DNA of 64,000 nt, taken from assembly GCA_965225625.1 (NCBI GenBank), contig CBDDBH010000033.1, positions 310,001 to 374,000 on the forward strand. Direction: 5' to 3'. The notes under the pieces were generated by a model. The model was given only the letters and a program-made list of their open reading frames with translations, had not been told where the DNA came from and searched no databases. A program made the position numbers and the translations under genes. Origin of the DNA: CBDDBH01 sp965225625 (GTDB lineage Bacteria > Pseudomonadota > Gammaproteobacteria > JADZEE01). Below are positions 26,460 to 35,623 of the stretch, piece after piece; position 1 is the first letter of the stretch; the number at the start of each line of letters is the position of its first letter.

Positions 26460-27094
26460 GCCTCCACAACGCCGTGTCGAATAGCAAGCCGGGTCAGTTC
26501 CGCGGTTGTTCGCACTTCGAGTTTGCCTTTGATTTGCGTACTGTAGTTGGCGACGGTCTTGTAACTCAATGACAAGCGCGTGGCGATGTCGTTGACATTA
26601 CAACCCTCCGCGAGCAGAGAAAAAATCTCGAATTCACGCGTCGATAAGGTGGAAAACGGCGTGCTGCGACCGCGTGTCTTCTGCAACGCCAGGCGCTGCG
26701 CGATTTCGGCCTCCAGGTAGATTTCACCCGCAGCCACCTTGATTACCGCATCGACCAGCGTCTCGGGCGCGCTGCGTTTGGTCAAATAACCACGCGCTCC
26801 CGCTTGTAAGGCCTGCTCAACGAACAGCGTATCCTCGTGCATGCTCAAAACCAGGACTAGTGCAGCATTGTCGCGAGCAACGATGCGCCGGATCGCTTCC
26901 AGGCCGCCCATGCCGGGCAGCGACAAATCCATAATCACGATATCGGGTTGTAGCTTGACATAATCCCGATACCCCGCCTCTCCGCTGGCAGCTTCGCCAA
27001 CAATTGTAATCTCCGGAGCATTTTGCAACAGAAGACGATAACCCGCGCGGACAATAGCGTGGTCGTCGACCAGCAAGATTTTTATGTTATCCAT
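26456..27094 (-). CDS. NarL/LuxR-type response regulator
   Basis: 212 aa. Receiver domain (residues 1-120) with the acidic pair LLVDDH, phospho-acceptor Asp56 in IMDLSLPG and KRSAPE lysine; C-terminal LuxR HTH (residues 148-205, LSTREFEIFSLLAEG, VNDIATRLSLSYKTVANY). ATG 27094 overlaps the histidine kinase gene by 8 bp. With the kinase it forms a two-component system placed beside PQQ-linked genes, like the ExaDE/ErbR-type systems that control alcohol oxidation. Confidence 0.93.
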   Translation of the reverse strand: MDNIKILLVDDHAIVRAGYRLLLQNAPEITIVGEAASGEAGYRDYVKLQPDIVIMDLSLPGMGGLEAIRRIVARDNAALVLVLSMHEDTLFVEQALQAGARGYLTKRSAPETLVDAVIKVAAGEIYLEAEIAQRLALQKTRGRSTPFSTLSTREFEIFSLLAEGCNVNDIATRLSLSYKTVANYSTQIKGKLEVRTTAELTRLAIRHGVVEA

Positions 27095-28427
27095 TTTTAA
27101 CACTCGACAACGGAACTCGGATATCGATATGTAAGCCTTTACCGGGACGTCCGTCCATTCGAAATCGCCCGTTCATGGCTGCCGTCCTTTCCTGTATGCC
27201 CAACAATCCCAGGCCCAGCGAAACCTGGTCGGGATCCACGCCCTCGCCATTATCCTGGATCGAGAGGTCTACAAAAGTCTGCGGCATAGCGACAAATTTC
27301 AATTCTACCTCCACTTCGGTCGCACGGGCGTGCTTGGCGACGTTGGTCAGCGCTTCCTGGACGACCCGATACAAGGAAATACTCAAATCACCATCTATCC
27401 CGGGATCATCACCGTCACGAATAAATCGGCAAAAGCAATCTGAGTGGCGCTCGTTCCAATCATCGATCAGCTGGGCCATTGCGCTGACAAGTCCGAGTTC
27501 ATCAAGAATCGCCGGCCGCAGTTGCTGCATCATGCGACGCACGTTGCTATAGACCTCATCGGAGACGGTGGCAATCGTGCGCAGCCGCTCGATCACGTGC
27601 TCACGCCGGGAGTGTTCATCAATAGACAGCGCGACCGCCTTGATGGCGCTGATTGCCTGACCCATCTCGTCGTGCAACTCTTGCGCGAGCCGCCGGCGCT
27701 CCTCCTCCTGGATGGCCAGGGACTTCTGGGTCAATTCGCGATTCTGTTTGCGGCTATTCTCCAGCACTTCGGCCATACGGTTAAAGGCCGCGCTTACTCG
27801 ACCAAATTCCGCCGGCTGGATTTCCGCGAGCCGCGCCCGGTAGTCGCCAAGCTCGATGTTCTCCAATCCCTTGAGGATCGCATCGATGGGCCTCAAAGCG
27901 CGACCGATCGAGATATACACCAGGACGTTAGCCAATACGGTAAAGACAAACAATAAACTCAAAGCCGTACGGGTTTCTTCCCAAGCTTCGGTGATTTCAC
28001 CCGCAGGATCGGCACGAACGACCAATTCTCCAAGCGCCTGTTCGCCAACCCTGATGGTGCGACGAAATTCTTGCGCCTGCACGGCGAGCAAATCGACAAA
28101 CCATGCCGGAGCATCCGCCGATTTACCGTGACCTACGGATCGGCTGGGCAAAATCACACCGTCGCTGCCGCGGAATTCCACGTGTGAGTGTCTGGGCTGC
28201 TCGACTTGCTCGAGCCGGCTGATCAGCAATCGGATCTGCGTACGTCTTTGCGCGCCGGGCATTGAGTTAAGCGCAACTTCCATCAACCCTAAGGTCAACT
28301 CGGCGGCCGAATTTGTTTCTTCGGCGACGGCGCTTTGTGAATTACGAATGATGAGTAACGCGCCCGCGCAGAGCATCAACACGAACATCAAGCTGATCAG
28401 AACGTTTAACCGGAAACGCAGGCTCAT
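27087..28427 (-). CDS. HisKA_3-type sensor histidine kinase
   Basis: 446-aa membrane kinase of the NarX/DegS class. Helix 1 near residues 8-28, periplasmic sensor about 30-152, helix 2 near 155-174, HAMP about 175-230, dimerization/phosphorylation helix with His252 (ELHDEMGQAIS), and an HATPase_c domain (NVAKHARATEVEV, DNGEGVD, GLGLLGIQERTAAM). Signals to the response regulator directly downstream. The sensor region has no recognised ligand motif. Confidence 0.93.
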   Translation of the reverse strand: MSLRFRLNVLISLMFVLMLCAGALLIIRNSQSAVAEETNSAAELTLGLMEVALNSMPGAQRRTQIRLLISRLEQVEQPRHSHVEFRGSDGVILPSRSVGHGKSADAPAWFVDLLAVQAQEFRRTIRVGEQALGELVVRADPAGEITEAWEETRTALSLLFVFTVLANVLVYISIGRALRPIDAILKGLENIELGDYRARLAEIQPAEFGRVSAAFNRMAEVLENSRKQNRELTQKSLAIQEEERRRLAQELHDEMGQAISAIKAVALSIDEHSRREHVIERLRTIATVSDEVYSNVRRMMQQLRPAILDELGLVSAMAQLIDDWNERHSDCFCRFIRDGDDPGIDGDLSISLYRVVQEALTNVAKHARATEVEVELKFVAMPQTFVDLSIQDNGEGVDPDQVSLGLGLLGIQERTAAMNGRFRMDGRPGKGLHIDIRVPLSSVKNG

Positions 28428-28567
28428 AGGCGTAATGCGTCAGCGCACGGTCGTGAACGCTCCATATTAAAACTCGCGCTTAGCCCGGTATCAAACGCTA
28501 CCGACCGCGCTATTGCGGTGAGCTTACCGAGCGCTCCGGTGGAACTGTGCTTGGCGGGCTTGTTTGC

Positions 28568-28873
28568 CTACCCTGCTCCCCGCTGGCCCTGGCGATCCTG
28601 ATAGGCAGCCTTCTGCTCGGCGCTTGCCTCTTGCTGGTATTTGGATTTCCACTCCGAGTACGGCATACCGTAGACGATTTCCCGAGCTGCGTCGTAGTCA
28701 ATCTCGACACCGATCTCGCCAGCCTCGGCGCGATACCACTTGGACAGACAATTACGGCAAAATCCCGCCAGATTCATCAGGTCAATGTTCTGCACGTCCG
28801 TGTGTTCGCGCAGGTAATCGCGCAGGTGACGGAACGTTGCCGCCTCGATTTCCAATTTCGTCTGCTCATCCAT
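28568..28873 (-). CDS. DUF1244 family protein
   Basis: 101-aa cytoplasmic protein with the family signature NLAGFCRNCLSKWY (a CxxC pair around residues 39-42) and MPYSEWKSKYQ near the C-terminus. Widespread in Proteobacteria, function unknown. The C-terminal low-complexity tail (QDRQGQRGAG) is less conserved. It is 6 bp downstream of the SRPBCC gene stop and probably cotranscribed. Confidence 0.88.
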   Translation of the reverse strand: MDEQTKLEIEAATFRHLRDYLREHTDVQNIDLMNLAGFCRNCLSKWYRAEAGEIGVEIDYDAAREIVYGMPYSEWKSKYQQEASAEQKAAYQDRQGQRGAG

Positions 28874-28879
28874 ATCGAC

Positions 28880-29293
28880 TCAACCTCCAAACATCTTTCT
28901 CAAATTATCGAAACCGGCCTGATAAATGCCCTGAATCGTCTGAACCGCGTCCGTTTCGGAACCCACTGGCTCAAATTCACTCGACCAGTCGAGCGTCGAG
29001 GTGGATCCATCCTCGTTTTGTCTGACCTTTATCGTTGCCTTGTAATTGCTCACCGGCAAAGCACCGTGCTGGATGCTGTATGAATAGGTACGTTCATCAT
29101 CATCAGCCTCGATTAGTTCTTCTTTGATCGTGACGCCGCCAGTGATGGAAAGCGTCCGAATTTTCCCACTCTCATCGAGTTCGCTCTTTTCTATCGCAGG
29201 ATGCCAGTTCGGCAATGCATTAAATCCGCCAATCAGCTTCCACAGCTCATCGGCGCCAATGGCCACTTCGGTCGACATGTTTATTTTACTCAT
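28880..29293 (-). CDS. SRPBCC-fold (polyketide-cyclase/MxaD-like) protein
   Basis: 137 aa, START/Bet v1-like ligand-binding fold: DELWKLIGGFNALPNWHPAIEKSE at the N-terminal helix, beta-rich centre (YSYSIQHGALPVSNYKATI) and long C-terminal helix (IQGIYQAGFDNLRKMFGG). It resembles the family that includes MxaD, linked to methanol oxidation, but lacks a signal peptide, so it is probably cytoplasmic. ATG 29293 preferred over GTG 29299 because an AGAGGA element lies at fitting distance. Confidence 0.82.
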   Translation of the reverse strand: MSKINMSTEVAIGADELWKLIGGFNALPNWHPAIEKSELDESGKIRTLSITGGVTIKEELIEADDDERTYSYSIQHGALPVSNYKATIKVRQNEDGSTSTLDWSSEFEPVGSETDAVQTIQGIYQAGFDNLRKMFGG

Positions 29294-29513
29294 TTGCACA
29301 ATTCCTCTTGCTGGATCGGCGTGGATATTGGCCGTAACAGTGCCGCAGCCGGCTGCTCAGGCACCGCTCGGAGCGGCAGCTTCGAAGTAAGCGCCCCGGC
29401 TCTCACAATGTCAATGCTACACTGGCACTGGGTGAAGCGCAGGGGCTAAAAAGCACCCCGCAAGGTGCCGTTTGCTATATCATATGCGGCGTTTCCAGCC
29501 TGAGACATCAGTT

Positions 29514-30614
29514 ATGGCTCTAGCCGAAGCTATCCAACAACCGACGCAGCAACGCACGCGCGCAAATTCCCCCGATCTACGCAAAACTGGGATTCACCCG
29601 GACTACTGGTATCCGCTAGCGCGCTCGCGGGACATTAAACGCGGTAAGACACTGGGCCGGTTTTTTGCCGGAGAACCCGTGGTTCTGGTACGCACCGAGC
29701 AAGGTGCAATATTTGCGCTGGAGGATCGTTGTGCGCACCGCCAGGTGCCCCTGCACGTCGGCGTGGTTACCGGTGAGCAACTGCAGTGCACCTACCACTG
29801 TTGGGCTTACGACAAAACCGGCAAGTGTGTAAACGTCCCCTATCTGGACAAGGGCAAACAGTTGCCCAACGGCGTGCGCAGTTATCCCTGCCGGGAAGCT
29901 TACGGTCTGGTGTTCATTTTCCCGGGTGCCGCGACGCCGCAGAAGCTGGCCAACTTTCCGCAGGTGACGAGTTGGGGGGAACCTGAGTACAAGACTCGCT
30001 ATCTGGACCGGCGCGTCAGTTGCCACTATTCGTTCATGCACGAAAACCTGATTGATATGAACCACCAGTTCCTGCATCGCCGGCTGATGGGACGGGTCCG
30101 CACGATATTTCTGGAATTGCGCCAGGGGCCGGGTTGGATAGAGTGTGACTACACCTTCGCCCGTGTGGGCGGCAGTCAACCCATTGGTGAACTGCTAATG
30201 CTGGGCAAACGCCCAGAGCCGACCAAAGAGCGCGACAAGGATTTAATGACGATACGCACGGAATATCCTTATCAATCGCTCAAATTCTGGACGGCGGGTA
30301 GTACCCATCCATCGCTGGATCTATGGAACGTATACATCCCGACCGATCGACAACAACGTATCAATCAGACCTATGGCTTAATGAACATCCGCAAGCCCGG
30401 CGTACCCGGCCTGATCCACCTGCTGTGGCCATTTATGATCTGGTTTACGGAAGGTATATTTGGCGAGGATCGGCGCATCGTCGAATTCGAGCAACAAGCA
30501 TTCGATCGTCAAGGTGGAGACTGGAATCAGGAGATTTTCCCGATTGTTAAAGGGTTGCGCGAGCTACTCATCGAGCAAGGCGTGCCTTTAACAGACGCGC
30601 AACTCAGCGCCTGA
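29514..30614 (+). CDS. Rieske non-haem iron oxygenase
   Basis: 366 aa from ATG 29514. Rieske [2Fe-2S] ligands are CxH at 73/75 (CAHRQVPL) and CxxH at 92/95 (CTYHCWAYD). Catalytic iron site is in NLIDMNHQFLHRR, with D-x2-H-x3-H spacing. Overall layout resembles vanillate O-demethylase or phthalate-type oxygenases and chlorophyll-type Rieske enzymes. No reductase or ferredoxin gene is adjacent, so partner and substrate are unknown. Converges on the PLP decarboxylase gene, 21 bp between stops. Confidence 0.88.
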   Translation: MALAEAIQQPTQQRTRANSPDLRKTGIHPDYWYPLARSRDIKRGKTLGRFFAGEPVVLVRTEQGAIFALEDRCAHRQVPLHVGVVTGEQLQCTYHCWAYDKTGKCVNVPYLDKGKQLPNGVRSYPCREAYGLVFIFPGAATPQKLANFPQVTSWGEPEYKTRYLDRRVSCHYSFMHENLIDMNHQFLHRRLMGRVRTIFLELRQGPGWIECDYTFARVGGSQPIGELLMLGKRPEPTKERDKDLMTIRTEYPYQSLKFWTAGSTHPSLDLWNVYIPTDRQQRINQTYGLMNIRKPGVPGLIHLLWPFMIWFTEGIFGEDRRIVEFEQQAFDRQGGDWNQEIFPIVKGLRELLIEQGVPLTDAQLSA

Positions 30615-30635
30615 TTGGTGCCCACGGTAACAAAC

Positions 30636-32087
30636 TCAGTCAGCCCGTTCCGCCGCTAACGCAGTTGCCGTTTTCACAATACGCTGCCAGGCCTGTTGGA
30701 CGTGGCGTAACTCGGTCTGGGATTGTCCCACGCACAAGCGCAATACGTAGTGTCCCGCCAGGATGGTGTGCGTGAGAAACAGCTCGCCGCTGCTGTTTAA
30801 GCGCTGCATCAATTCCTGATTGAATTCGTCACCACCGAGGTGACGAAAACACACGAGATTCAGTGGCGCGGGAGCCGCTAATTCGAACTCCTGCGCGGCC
30901 TCCACCCAACCGACAAACTGCTGCGCCAGTTCGATGTGACGGCGAACATGGAAACGTAAGCCTTCGACACCGTAATAACGTAGCACAAACCACAATTTCA
31001 ATGCACGGAAACGACGCCCCAACGGCACATGCCAATCCCTATAATCGATCACGGCGCCGGATTCCGTCGCTTTATTGCGCAGGTATTCGGGTAACACGCT
31101 GAGTGTCTGGATCAAGGCCGCGCGATCAGCGACGTAAAAACAATCACAGTCGAAATTAGTGAACATCCATTTGTGCGGATTGAAGCAATAACTGTCCACC
31201 AATTCCAAACCAGCGTGCAGATACTGATACTCGGGACACACAGCAGCTGTCCCTGCCATTGCTGCGTCGACGTGTAACCATACGCCTTGCCGCTGACAAA
31301 TCTCACCGATTGCTGGCAGTGGATCAAGCGCATTTGACGACGTCGTACCCAAGGTGGCGCAGACAAAACACGGGATAAGTCCCTGCGCCCGATCTGCATC
31401 AATCTGCGCGTCGAGAACGTCGGCACGCATTGCGTAGGTGTCGTCGACGTCGATTACCCGCAGGTTATCGCTGCCCAGCCCGGCTATTTTCACCGCCTTT
31501 TCCACTGACGAATGGGTCTGGCTGGACGCGTAAGCAATCAGACGACCATCGCTACCCTTGGCATTTGAGGCGAACTGGGTGGCCCGTTCACGTGCACTGA
31601 GCAGTGCGCACAAAGCAGCTCCTGACGCCGAATCCTGGATCACCCCACCACCGTCGGTGTTTGATTTGAATTTGGCAGGCAGATCGAGCACGTCCGCCAT
31701 CCAGTCGAGCACGTGCGTCTCGACTTCGGTACATGCAGGGCTGGTTGACCAGAGCATGCCCTGCACGCCCAGTCCTGACGATAACAAGTCGCCCAAGATT
31801 GCCGGCCCAGACGTGTTCGCCGGAAAATAAGCGAAGAAATTTGGCGACTGCCAGTGAGTGATACCTGGCATGACCACCTCATCCATATCCGCCATGATGG
31901 TGTCGAAGGGCTCGCCCGATTGCGGCGCCTTGTCGGGCAATTTGGCGCGGATCTCCCCAGGTTGAACCTGCGACAACACCGGCAAGGTTTCCACTCGTTC
32001 GTAATAGTCCGCTATCCAATCGATAACGGCCTTGCCCTGGCGGCGAAACTCGTCCGCACTCATGTGGTAAGTCTGATCTTCGTCCAT
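30636..32087 (-). CDS. Group II PLP-dependent (aromatic amino-acid-type) decarboxylase
   Basis: 483-aa fold-type-I PLP enzyme close to aromatic-L-amino-acid decarboxylases. Features: FRRQGKAVIDWIADYY N-terminal helix, HWQSPNFFAYFPANTS substrate-loop region, QDSASGAALCALLSAR, YASSQTHSSVEKA, HVDAAMAGTA with the cofactor Asp, and the Schiff-base lysine in NPHKWMFTNFDC. The start at ATG 32087 has GGAGA 8 bp upstream; the open frame continues to 32150 without a better signal. Product would be an aryl amine; exact substrate unknown. Confidence 0.9.
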   Translation of the reverse strand: MDEDQTYHMSADEFRRQGKAVIDWIADYYERVETLPVLSQVQPGEIRAKLPDKAPQSGEPFDTIMADMDEVVMPGITHWQSPNFFAYFPANTSGPAILGDLLSSGLGVQGMLWSTSPACTEVETHVLDWMADVLDLPAKFKSNTDGGGVIQDSASGAALCALLSARERATQFASNAKGSDGRLIAYASSQTHSSVEKAVKIAGLGSDNLRVIDVDDTYAMRADVLDAQIDADRAQGLIPCFVCATLGTTSSNALDPLPAIGEICQRQGVWLHVDAAMAGTAAVCPEYQYLHAGLELVDSYCFNPHKWMFTNFDCDCFYVADRAALIQTLSVLPEYLRNKATESGAVIDYRDWHVPLGRRFRALKLWFVLRYYGVEGLRFHVRRHIELAQQFVGWVEAAQEFELAAPAPLNLVCFRHLGGDEFNQELMQRLNSSGELFLTHTILAGHYVLRLCVGQSQTELRHVQQAWQRIVKTATALAAERAD

Positions 32088-32153
32088 GAGTTCTCCGCTG
32101 TATTGGTTTGTTTTGGTTATTACGGACAGGCTGTTTACAGGGCCTGCCACCGA

Positions 32154-33473
32154 CTAACTGACCAGCACCCCCCACAAGTCGTGATCGCTGGAATCAGTAA
32201 TCTCGACCTCAACGAGGTCACCGGTTTCCAGCGCGTCGCTAGTGTCGATATAAACCTGACCGTCTATTTCCGGCGCATCCGCGTAACTGCGTCCGACCAC
32301 CTGATCCGCATCCACTACGTCTACCAGCACGCTCACGCGCGAACCCCGCTTGGCTGCCAGGCGGCGAGCGCTGATGCCGGTTTGAGTTTCCATGAAACGC
32401 GCCTGACGTTCGTTCACCACATCCGCGGCGACCGCGTCCGGCAGCGCGTTTGCCGCAGCACCCGCCACCGCCGAGTATGGGAAACAGCCAACGCGGTCGA
32501 GCTGTGCCTCATCCAGAAAATCCAGCAACTCGGAAAACTCTGCCTCGGTTTCTCCCGGAAACCCGACGATAAAAGTGCTTCGCACCGTTAGTTCAGGACA
32601 CACTGCGCGCCAGGCTCTGATCCGTTCCAAATTACGCTCGGCAACGGCAGGGCGCTTCATTAACTTGAGGATGCGCGCGCTGGCATGTTGAAACGGCACA
32701 TCCAGGTAAGGCAACAGTTTACCCTCGGCCATGTACGGGATGATCGCATCGACATGGGGATAGGGGTAAACGTAATGCAACCGTACCCATACGCCTAATT
32801 CCCCCAACCCCTGCGCCAAACCGTCAAGTCGCGTGGCGTAATCGCGCCCCCGCCAGCTTGCCCCTGCATACGCCAAATCCGTGCCGTAAGCGCTGGTATC
32901 CTGTGAGATCACCAACAATTCCTTTACGCCAGCGTCGACCAGACGTTCGGCTTCCGCCAATACATTGTCAATCGGTCGGCTCACGAGCTTGCCGCGCATG
33001 GACGGGATGATGCAAAACGTACAGCTGTGGTTACAGCCTTCGGCTATTTTCAGATAGGCATAATGCGAGGGGGTAAGTTTGACCCCTTGCGGTGGCACGA
33101 GATCGTAAAAAGGGTCGTGCCTGCGTGGTAGGTATTCGTGTACCGCACCCATAACCGCTTCATAGTCTTGTGGACCTGTAATCGCCAGCAGATCAGGGAA
33201 GCGCGATCGCAGTTGCTCACGTTTAGCACCCAGACATCCGGTCACTACAACTTTCCCGTTTTCGGCCAGCGCTTCATCGATTGCTTGTAGCGACTCCTCG
33301 ACCGCGTCATTGATAAATCCACAAGTATTCACAATCACCAGATCAGAGCTCGCGTAATCGGGCGCGACGACGTAGCCCTCTGCACGTAATTGCGTCAGGA
33401 TCTGCTCGGAATCCACTAATGCCTTGGGACACCCGAGGCTGACGAAACCCACACGTGGGTTGACGCTAGACAT
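32154..33473 (-). CDS. rimO: Ribosomal protein S12 methylthiotransferase RimO
   Basis: 439 aa from ATG 33473, matching the usual 440. Radical-SAM methylthiotransferase that modifies Asp89 of ribosomal protein S12. N-terminal UPF0004 domain begins VGFVSLGCPKALVDSEQ (Cys15), with the other auxiliary-cluster cysteines in IVNTCGFI and VTGCLGA; radical-SAM motif CNHSCTFC; C-terminal TRAM domain (LVDVVDADQVVGRS, DLVEVEIT). Divergent from the L,D-transpeptidase gene. Confidence 0.96.
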   Translation of the reverse strand: MSSVNPRVGFVSLGCPKALVDSEQILTQLRAEGYVVAPDYASSDLVIVNTCGFINDAVEESLQAIDEALAENGKVVVTGCLGAKREQLRSRFPDLLAITGPQDYEAVMGAVHEYLPRRHDPFYDLVPPQGVKLTPSHYAYLKIAEGCNHSCTFCIIPSMRGKLVSRPIDNVLAEAERLVDAGVKELLVISQDTSAYGTDLAYAGASWRGRDYATRLDGLAQGLGELGVWVRLHYVYPYPHVDAIIPYMAEGKLLPYLDVPFQHASARILKLMKRPAVAERNLERIRAWRAVCPELTVRSTFIVGFPGETEAEFSELLDFLDEAQLDRVGCFPYSAVAGAAANALPDAVAADVVNERQARFMETQTGISARRLAAKRGSRVSVLVDVVDADQVVGRSYADAPEIDGQVYIDTSDALETGDLVEVEITDSSDHDLWGVLVS

Positions 33474-33760
33474 TAGGAAAACCGCGCTGCCCCACAACTG
33501 GAGAAGTCTCTGCGGCGAGCACCCCAACAGCGCGAGACCGGACACCAGGCGACAACGCCGAAACCTGGGGAAACGCGATAATATTTGGCAGAGAGGTCAA
33601 TGTCCGACTAAAATACCGTGGCAACAAGGGGTGTTGGCGGTAAAAGCTAAAGAAATTCTCATCTTTGTCGGCGTTACGCGAGTCCGCATCAGGGCGGCGC
33701 AGCATAGCACGCGGCGGCAGTTGCCAGCCATCCGCAACGTTCAGTAAAACGGGAGAGTCG

Positions 33761-34381
33761 TTGGACACTCACGAGCATTTCAGGCTTTCGTCACAAAGCG
33801 CCATGCGGTGTTGTCACTACCTTCATGTTGCCCTCCTGTGCACACTATTGACGCTACTCGTTGCCGCGCCGGTAACGGCCAAGACCACTACCGGTTACGA
33901 ACTGGAAATCATCAAGTCAGAACGCGTGCTTCTGGTCAAACACGGCGATGGGGTGCACAAACGTTATCAAATAGCGACAGGTCGCGGCGGAAGCGGCGAT
34001 AAACAGGTGACGGGCGATCTACATACGCCAGTTGGCACCTACCGCATCGTCCGTTTCAACGAGAACAGTAAGTTCCATTTGTTCATGCAAATCAATTATC
34101 CCAATGTGAAAGATGCCTTTTACGGCTACAAATCGAAGCTAATCTCGCGCGGTGAGTTCTATAGCATCATCGACTCCTTGAAGCAGGGCTCTGTACCTAC
34201 GCAAACGACCAAGTTGGGCGGCGCAATCGGCATCCACGGTATCGGCGAGATGAATCCCAAGCGCTTACGCATACACAAAGTGCTGGATTGGACCGAGGGT
34301 TGTATCGCACTGACTAATGAAGACGTCATTGACCTACGCAACTACGTGTCGCTCGGCACCAAAGTCGTTATTTCCGAATAG
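33761..34381 (+). CDS. L,D-transpeptidase (YkuD domain), exported
   Basis: About 206 aa. Signal peptide (YLHVALLCTLLTLLVAAPVTA) and a YkuD catalytic domain with LHTPVGTYRI, GIHGIG and the nucleophilic cysteine in WTEGCIALTNEDV. Such enzymes form 3-3 peptidoglycan crosslinks or attach lipoproteins; those of this length with a single domain are often called ErfK/YbiS- or YafK-like. TTG 33761 is chosen because GGGAG precedes it by 5-6 nt; ATG 33803 has no Shine-Dalgarno but would give a more standard signal peptide. Confidence 0.88.
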   Translation: MDTHEHFRLSSQSAMRCCHYLHVALLCTLLTLLVAAPVTAKTTTGYELEIIKSERVLLVKHGDGVHKRYQIATGRGGSGDKQVTGDLHTPVGTYRIVRFNENSKFHLFMQINYPNVKDAFYGYKSKLISRGEFYSIIDSLKQGSVPTQTTKLGGAIGIHGIGEMNPKRLRIHKVLDWTEGCIALTNEDVIDLRNYVSLGTKVVISE

Positions 34382-34417
34382 CGCAGTGCCAAGCTGTCAC
34401 CATGCCGTCCACGCGCG

Positions 34418-34876
34418 GTGATTGTGTCTAGAGCGTGGATAGTGGCGGCACTGGGCCTGCTTGCCCTCGGCGGTTGCGCCACAACTCTCGCGGACAATCC
34501 ACTGGTGGCACGTTACACTGTTGCCAAACCATTCGATGACGTGTTGGAGGATTTGGAATTCGCGATTACGGAACGCAATTTTCGAATCGCCGCACGTCAC
34601 AGCGTCGGTAGGGCGATACGAGAACGCGGTCATTCGGATTTCCCGAATGTGACGGTCATACATTTTTGCAATGTTGATTATGCCCACGAAGTTCTGCAAC
34701 TAGATCTGGATTACGTTGCCTGGATTCCATGCCGCGTCACAGTGCATGAACAAGACGCTCAGGTTGTTATCAGCGCAGTGCTGCTACCTGAAAATCATGC
34801 GGACCCACGCGTTAACGCATTTGCCGCGAGAATGAATGCAATCTTGCGTGAAATTGCCAGCTATCCGCTGCCTTGA
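34418..34876 (+). CDS. DUF302-like lipoprotein
   Basis: 152 aa. Type II signal peptide with lipobox LALGGC (Cys20). The mature part resembles the DUF302 fold: KPFDDVLEDLEFAITERNFRIA, then VTVIHFCNVDYAHEVLQLDLDYVAWIPCRVTVHEQ, and a helix at the end. Function unknown. GTG start at 34418 or 34424. Its stop overlaps the start of the broken TolQ-like gene (TGATG), so it probably heads that operon. Confidence 0.8.
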   Translation: MIVSRAWIVAALGLLALGGCATTLADNPLVARYTVAKPFDDVLEDLEFAITERNFRIAARHSVGRAIRERGHSDFPNVTVIHFCNVDYAHEVLQLDLDYVAWIPCRVTVHEQDAQVVISAVLLPENHADPRVNAFAARMNAILREIASYPLP

Positions 34877-35623
34877 TGCAAAAACCCGCGCATTATCTGT
34901 TATTGATCTACCTTAGTTGGATCGGTCTGCTGGTATTCGCCGCAGTAGTCGCCTGTGATCGGGGACTGGTCGACTTACTGCTAGCCTCAGACCGCAGCCG
35001 GATATCACTATTGATTGGACTGCTGTATGTGTCGGGTACGCTGTATTGCGCCCGTCGCATCGTCTTCGTTTCCACCCAACTAACCCTCGCCGAGCATGGC
35101 GAAACGCTGATACGTGGCAGCGACGGCGCGCCTAGTGTTAGCGCGCAGCAAGTAACACGCAGTGATGGCGCCTGTCTGCCCGAGGGATTTCTAGCGAATT
35201 ACGTCAGCGACGTGCTTCGCGTCGGCGCCAACAAAATTGACCGAACGTGCGCGCGAACCGGGCAACTTACCTGATGTGTATGCCAGCACGCTGAAAGGAC
35301 CGCATGAGCTCGGCTGGTTTCTTGCAGATATTATGTTGAAACTGGGCTTGTTGGGCACCATTGTCGGTTTCATCCTGATGCTCGGCTCGGTGGCGCAAAC
35401 ATCCACTATCGATGCGAACACCATGCAACAGATACTGCGATAAATGAGTAGTGGCGTGGGAACTGCTTTGTACACAACGCTGGCGGGTTTACTGGGCAGT
35501 GTTGCGCTGGCAATACAATTTCAAATGCTTGATCGCGGCGCGGCCGAATTGTTGGCGCGTACCATACGCTGCGCCGAAGTTCATTTACGCTGGCAGAGCG
35601 ACTCGCTCGAAGTTAAAACATGA
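34876..35623 (+). pseudogene. MotA/TolQ/ExbB-like proton channel gene, broken by frameshift and nonsense codon
   Basis: The coding signal runs from ATG 34876 to TGA 35623 but in pieces. Frame 1 (34876-35274) carries two membrane helices (YLLLIYLSWIGLLVFAAVVA; ISLLIGLLYVSGTLY) and runs off into RTCARTGQLT. Frame 2 (from about 35233) continues KLTERAREPGNLPDVYAST, then the channel helix ELGWFLADIMLKLGLLGTIVGFILMLG, ending at TAA 35441. The same frame resumes at once at ATG 35444 with SSGVGTALYTTLAGLLGSVALA. Dropping one A from the AAAA run at 35233-35236 restores the first joint, and a single base change (GAA to TAA) explains the stop. Likely inactive, unless these are sequence errors. Confidence 0.78.
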
